From Pseudomonas mosselii (lineage in GTDB: Bacteria > Pseudomonadota > Gammaproteobacteria > Pseudomonadales > Pseudomonadaceae), in assembly GCF_005796105.1 (NCBI RefSeq), contig NZ_VAUO01000002.1, positions 62,001-126,000 of the forward strand: a stretch of 64,000 nucleotides of DNA, given 5' to 3'. Positions 62,801-64,000 of the stretch are shown piece after piece (position 1 is the stretch's first letter; every line of letters begins with the position of its first letter). The translations under genes and the position numbers were made by a program. A model generated the notes under the pieces. It worked only from the letters and a program-made list of their open reading frames with translations, did no database searches and was not told the origin of the DNA.

Positions 62801-62973
62801 GTGAGTTCGGCGCCGTTGTGCAGGCGCACCGCTACCGCGCCAGTGCTGCCGGTTTCCAGTTGTTCGCCCGCGTACAGCCGGTCGCCCTCCACCAGTACGC
62901 GTCGATGACCGTCGTCATCCACCGCGAATACCTGCCCGATCACCTTGCTGACCACGCCGACTAATCTGGCCAT
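56896..62973 (-). CDS. Giant type I secreted adhesin with LapA-like retention module
   Basis: A 2025-aa surface protein without a classical signal peptide. Residues 1-155 match the LapA/LapF retention module (MARLVGVVSKVIGQVFAVDD). TAAG at 114-117 is the site type cleaved by the periplasmic protease LapG, so release should depend on LapD and c-di-GMP. Residues 184-926 hold T1SS-143-like repeats of 246 aa, and 927-1657 three 243/244-aa repeats with VTVYEKALDLCKTGND and DVPQAHCDYADV. Then come a PPC-like beta domain (about 1680-1800) and a C-terminal VCA0849-type secretion target (FKGSEGSDTFVWHKGDSGHD). Fourteen cysteines are unusual for this class. The start ATG 62973 has a GGGGAGG site 9 nt upstream. 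A TolC-like gene diverges from it. Confidence 0.93.
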   Translation of the reverse strand: MARLVGVVSKVIGQVFAVDDDGHRRVLVEGDRLYAGEQLETGSTGAVAVRLHNGAELTLGRDSSLEMTPELLANRAPHLHAPDAVPSEAQLSDVEQLQRAIAAGSDPTQDAEATAAGPNPGGNGALGGGHSFVLLTEVAGRVDPSIGFPTAGFNNVPELARDYLGERSNDSNPGTFTPTPPDHPVTLVGLDVEPGELTLDEANLPQGSVNDPSQLTQHGSFTVVAPDGVFNLSVGGINVVTAGVVTGVGQSITTALGNTLTITGYNPGTGVVSYSYTLTGADQHADGAGNNVLSEHFPVLVSDTDGDVASGSLDVNIIDDVPKAVDDQNATPATELHTELTGNVLDNDTQGADRVPGGMVQGGAFTGTYGTLLLNADGSYTYTLDTSDPDFKQLLGGGTGVEHFTYTIKDADGDTSTATLTLDIKNLDDPVKLCGLDVEGGEVTVYEKHLGDGSAPNTGALTQGGTFTVSAPDGLQTLTVGGIAVVSGGVAAGFPQSVTTPLGNTLTITRYNADTGVVSYTYQLLDNETHANGDGTNSLSEHFTVTATDGDGSIASGSLDVNIIDDVPKAVDDQNATPATELHTELTGNVLDNDTQGADRVPGGMVQGGSFTGTYGTLLLNADGSYTYTLDTSDPDFKQLLGGGAGVEHFTYTIKDADGDTSTATLTLDIKNLDDPVKLCGLDVEGGEIKVYEKNLCDGSAPNPADLTQGGTFIVNAPDGLKTLAVGGIILVNDGVAAGFPQSVTTPLGNTLTITGYNPDTGVVSYTYQLLDNETHANGDGTNSLVEHFTVTATDLDGSAASGSLDVSIVDDVPKAHCDFADVTEGGSVSGNVLANDVIGADVRADSHYVVGVRAGGDTSTSAIGHVGEQINGVYGYLILDADGNGTYHANANQPLPQWASDTFVYTIRDADGDESTATITINVQDCKLVAGEDDVTVYEKALDLCKTGNDLAPGTVVGSDPHSSAETASGSVADAVSGGVGALTFSLVGNAMGQYGQILLNADGSYTYTLTSAPNSPTHANDGANVVSESFTYQVKDSLGNTTTSTIVINIVDDVPQAHCDYADVSQGGTVSGNVLANDVIGADVLADGQYVVGVRAGHDTSTSAIGHVGEQITGLYGYLTLDAQGNATYHANANSVLPPWAYDSFVYTIRDADGDESTTVVQINVQDCKLVAGVDSDVTVYEKALDLCKTGNDLAPGTVVGSDPHSSAETASGSVADAVSGGVGALTFSLVGNAMGQYGQILLNADGSYTYTLTSAPNSPTHANDGANVVSESFTYQVKDSLGNTTTSTIVINIVDDVPQAHCDYADVSQGGSVSGNVLANDVIGADVRADGQYVVGVRAGHDTSTSAIGHVGEQITGLYGYLTLDAQGNATYHANANSVLPPWAYDSFVYTIRDADGDESTTVVQINVQDCKLVAGVDSDVTVYEKALDLCKTGNDLAPGTVVGSDPHSSAETASGSVADAVSGGVGALTFSLVGNAMGQYGQILLNADGSYTYTLTSAPNSPTHANDGANVVSESFTYQVKDSLGNTTTSTIVINIVDDVPQAHCDYADVSQGGSVSGNVLANDVIGADVRADGQYVVGVRAGGDTSTSAIGHVGEQITGQYGYLVLDAQGMGTYHAYSNHHLPAWASDTFVYTIRDADGDESTTTITLNVKDGKPADCDDQGRGPGQQAQSHHDAGAASQAQVIRFDAPENKAANQYRDLARSEFTGLAGSMTAALVVAGYLGAVGGANAEDRFTVNLHKGETLTLDHDRPAGNLVLAWKDAGGSYQTLADGGSFTASHDGQYSIRVTNMADSVGGSKAAENYKLNLAVDYSQAGKGPEDTGHDEHRDDAQAGYGGQRLADDAVRHGGSQPHPSASEHPVHSADNAGSAKTGAGMENLLGPDHDELYGQATEQTFKGSEGSDTFVWHKGDSGHDTVIDFTPGSDHLDLSQLLQAEQGGATSLDELLSFKVSGTGANVVSTIEVSHVGGGAHSQSIELAGVDLAQHYGVSAGAGGLIAAGHDTATIINGMLNDHSLKVDTV
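58003..58734 (-). repeat. Adhesin type B repeat 3 (C-terminal copy)
   Basis: A 732-bp, 244-codon unit from CKLVAGVDSD to the NVKDG boundary. Its first half is almost identical to the other B units; its last third has diverged (GQYGYLVLDAQGMGTYHAYS). Confidence 0.92.
58735..59466 (-). repeat. Adhesin type B repeat 2
   Basis: A 732-bp unit in register with its neighbours and nearly identical in DNA to B1; only a few base differences are seen by eye. Confidence 0.92.
59467..60195 (-). repeat. Adhesin type B repeat 1
   Basis: A 729-bp unit, one codon shorter at its start (GEDD instead of GVDSD). A degenerate half unit (60196 to about 60530) precedes it. Confidence 0.92.
60530..60948 (-). repeat. 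Adhesin type A repeat 3 (half unit)
   Basis: The first about 140 codons of a type A unit (VKLCGLDVEGGEIKVYEKNL onward), ending at SIVDDVPKAH, where it is joined to a type B half. It marks the switch between repeat families. Confidence 0.85.
60949..61686 (-). repeat. Adhesin type A repeat 2
   Basis: A 738-bp, 246-codon unit from PVKLCGLDVEGGEVTVYEKH to LDIKNLDD. It shares a long, almost identical second half with A1. Confidence 0.9.
61687..62424 (-). repeat. Adhesin type A repeat 1
   Basis: A 738-bp unit beginning PVTLVGLDVEPGELTLDEAN. Its first half is more diverged than in A2 and A3; its second half is nearly the same as in A2. Confidence 0.9.
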
Positions 62974-63457
62974 GTGCGCACGCCTCCCCTGCCGATGGGC
63001 TTTTCGCAGATCAAGACATGTCGGGTATAACGTGCGCCGCTCCGGTGTTTAACGGTTGTTGGAGCGCCGTCCTCACGTCGAAAATCACATTCCTTGTGAC
63101 ACTGTCGCGATAGCGGTTACGGGTAGTGGCCACTCTTAAATGCCAATTTATTGTCGCCAAATACCGCTTTCGCCTTCCTCCCCGGTCTGCTTCGCTGCAA
63201 AAAAACTGGAACTTCCGCCGAAGCCCGAAAAACCGCGTATTCCAGACGATTCATCGAGCCACCTGTTTGCAACAATGTCGTGGATTCCTTAGACCTCATA
63301 AGTTTTTTTTCGCATATACCTTATGAAAAATTCTTCTTAGCTTGCCCCACAAATGTTCTTAGCTCTGTTGTTACAAACCTGAAACGGTTTGACTCTTATT
63401 TTTCGCCATTTTTTTGGCGATTGCAGGAACATTTTTGAGACCAGGGAGAAGTACCCC
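62974..63457. other. Divergent promoter region adhesin / TolC-like gene
   Basis: About 480 bases with no supported gene. The half next to the adhesin is GC-rich; the half next to the TolC-like gene (about 63280-63440) is clearly AT-rich, with a small hairpin TCGCC/GGCGA (about 63402-63421) in front of the start. I found no convincing -35/-10 pair on either strand. Confidence 0.5.
63085..63099. promoter_or_regulatory. Perfect palindrome TCACA-N5-TGTGA
   Basis: A 15-bp site with 5-bp perfect arms, 112 bp upstream of the adhesin start. The half-site order is the reverse of a Crp/Vfr site, so the binding protein, if any, is unknown. Confidence 0.35.
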
Positions 63458-64000
63458 ATGCGCGCTTTAACGCCCATCACCGGTGCAATTCTGTTGGCCA
63501 TGGCGTGTGCCGACAGTCAGGCGATGTCGATCACCGAGGCCGTCCAGAACGCTGTGGACCACCATCCAGAGATCAGTGCCAGCCGCAACAACAGGCTGTC
63601 GGCTGACGAGGATGTGAAATTCGCCCGCGGGGGGTACTACCCGACCGTCGACCTGGTCGCCGGCTACGGCCGTCAGCGCTCGGACAATACCAATACCCGT
63701 GGCTTCAACGCCGACGGCACGCGCAATCACAATAAAGAAACCCTCAACTACACCCAGTCCGAACTGCGCCTGCGCCAGATGCTGTTCGACGGTTTCAACA
63801 CCGCCAACGAAGTCGGTCGCACCGAGGCGGTCGCGGCCTCACGGGCCTACTACACCCAGGCCACCGCTGAAACGGTGGCCCTGCGCGCGGTCGAGGTGTA
63901 TCTCGAAGTGCTCAAACGCCGTGAGTTGGTTACCTTGGCACGTAATAACCTGCAAGCCCACTTGCGGGTCAACGACCAGATCGGCTTGCGCAGCGAGCGC
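63458..64000 (+). CDS. TolC/AggA-like outer membrane export protein (partial, 3' end beyond window)
   Basis: The first 181 codons of an open frame from ATG 63458, preceded by AGGGAGAAG. MRALTPITGAILLAMACADS is part of a signal peptide ending near SQA. The mature start MSITEAVQNAVDHHPEISAS, the GGYYPTVDLVAGYG segment and LRLRQMLFDGFNTANEVGRT are typical of type I secretion outer membrane channels of the AggA/LapE kind. It diverges from the giant adhesin and is its probable export pore. The inner-membrane ATPase and adaptor may follow beyond the window. Confidence 0.9.
   Translation, partial: MRALTPITGAILLAMACADSQAMSITEAVQNAVDHHPEISASRNNRLSADEDVKFARGGYYPTVDLVAGYGRQRSDNTNTRGFNADGTRNHNKETLNYTQSELRLRQMLFDGFNTANEVGRTEAVAASRAYYTQATAETVALRAVEVYLEVLKRRELVTLARNNLQAHLRVNDQIGLRSER

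Noticed and set aside
61384-62964. A 526-codon plus-strand frame opposite the adhesin N-terminal half
   Set aside because: Antisense shadow of the retention module and A repeats; no start signal and no domain.

Overview
The window is a chromosomal stretch of a Pseudomonas, most likely of the P. putida group. Three things support this. Gene order around acsA-aotJQMP-argR-aruCFGDB-aruE-alaS-lysC-csrA and phhR-phhA-phhB follows the arrangement known in pseudomonads. REP-type palindromes with the core GGGAGCGGGCTTGCCCGCGAA, typical of P. putida, are scattered through the intergenic regions. Codon use is GC-rich throughout. I see no insertion sequence, prophage, integrase or CRISPR array. The assignment rests on remembered gene order and motifs, not on a search.

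Layout. 0-5.4 kb: a hypothetical protein, tRNA-Arg(CCT), phnN, the regulator gene amrZ, mgtE, then a tandem array of seven tRNA-Arg(ACG) genes behind tRNA-Ser(GCT), and csrA. 5.5-9.5 kb: lysC and alaS. 9.7-21.9 kb: the arginine catabolic (arginine succinyltransferase) cluster with its regulator argR and the arginine/ornithine ABC importer, all on the minus strand, with ArgR-like half-sites before aruC and aotJ. 22.4-25.1 kb: acsA and a small secreted DUF2790 protein. 25.1-28.2 kb: the phenylalanine hydroxylase regulon, phhR diverging from phhAB across a TGTAAA-type box. 28.4-36 kb: a 42-residue ORF, an MFS transporter, a YdiJ-type FAD/Fe-S dehydrogenase with a divergent LysR regulator, and an aromatic amino acid permease whose upstream region carries two more TGTAAA-type boxes.

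36.5-41.9 kb: rluB, scpB, scpA, a YciO-type protein, a PHP-domain RNase AM-like protein, yciB and yciI. 42-45.1 kb: a Cpx-type envelope stress module (membrane-anchored coiled-coil protein, response regulator, CpxP/Spy chaperone, sensor kinase), with a strong terminator between cpxP and cpxA. 45.1-49.7 kb: nitroreductase, TrkH, an AraC regulator, an Mpo1-like protein and a calcineurin-like phosphoesterase. 49.7-50.9 kb holds no gene but a pair of about 310-bp diverged inverted repeats around REP-like sequence. 50.9-56.8 kb: AraC regulator, EamA exporter, SelW-like protein, MarR regulator, recQ, a YecA-family protein and a YbaN-family protein.

56.9-64 kb is the most distinctive part. A 2025-residue type I secreted adhesin has a LapA-like N-terminal retention module, a TAAG site of the kind cut by LapG, two families of long tandem repeats and a C-terminal type I secretion signal. 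A TolC/AggA-like outer membrane gene diverges from it and runs off the window. Together they look like a surface adhesin whose release is controlled by c-di-GMP, with its export pore encoded next door.
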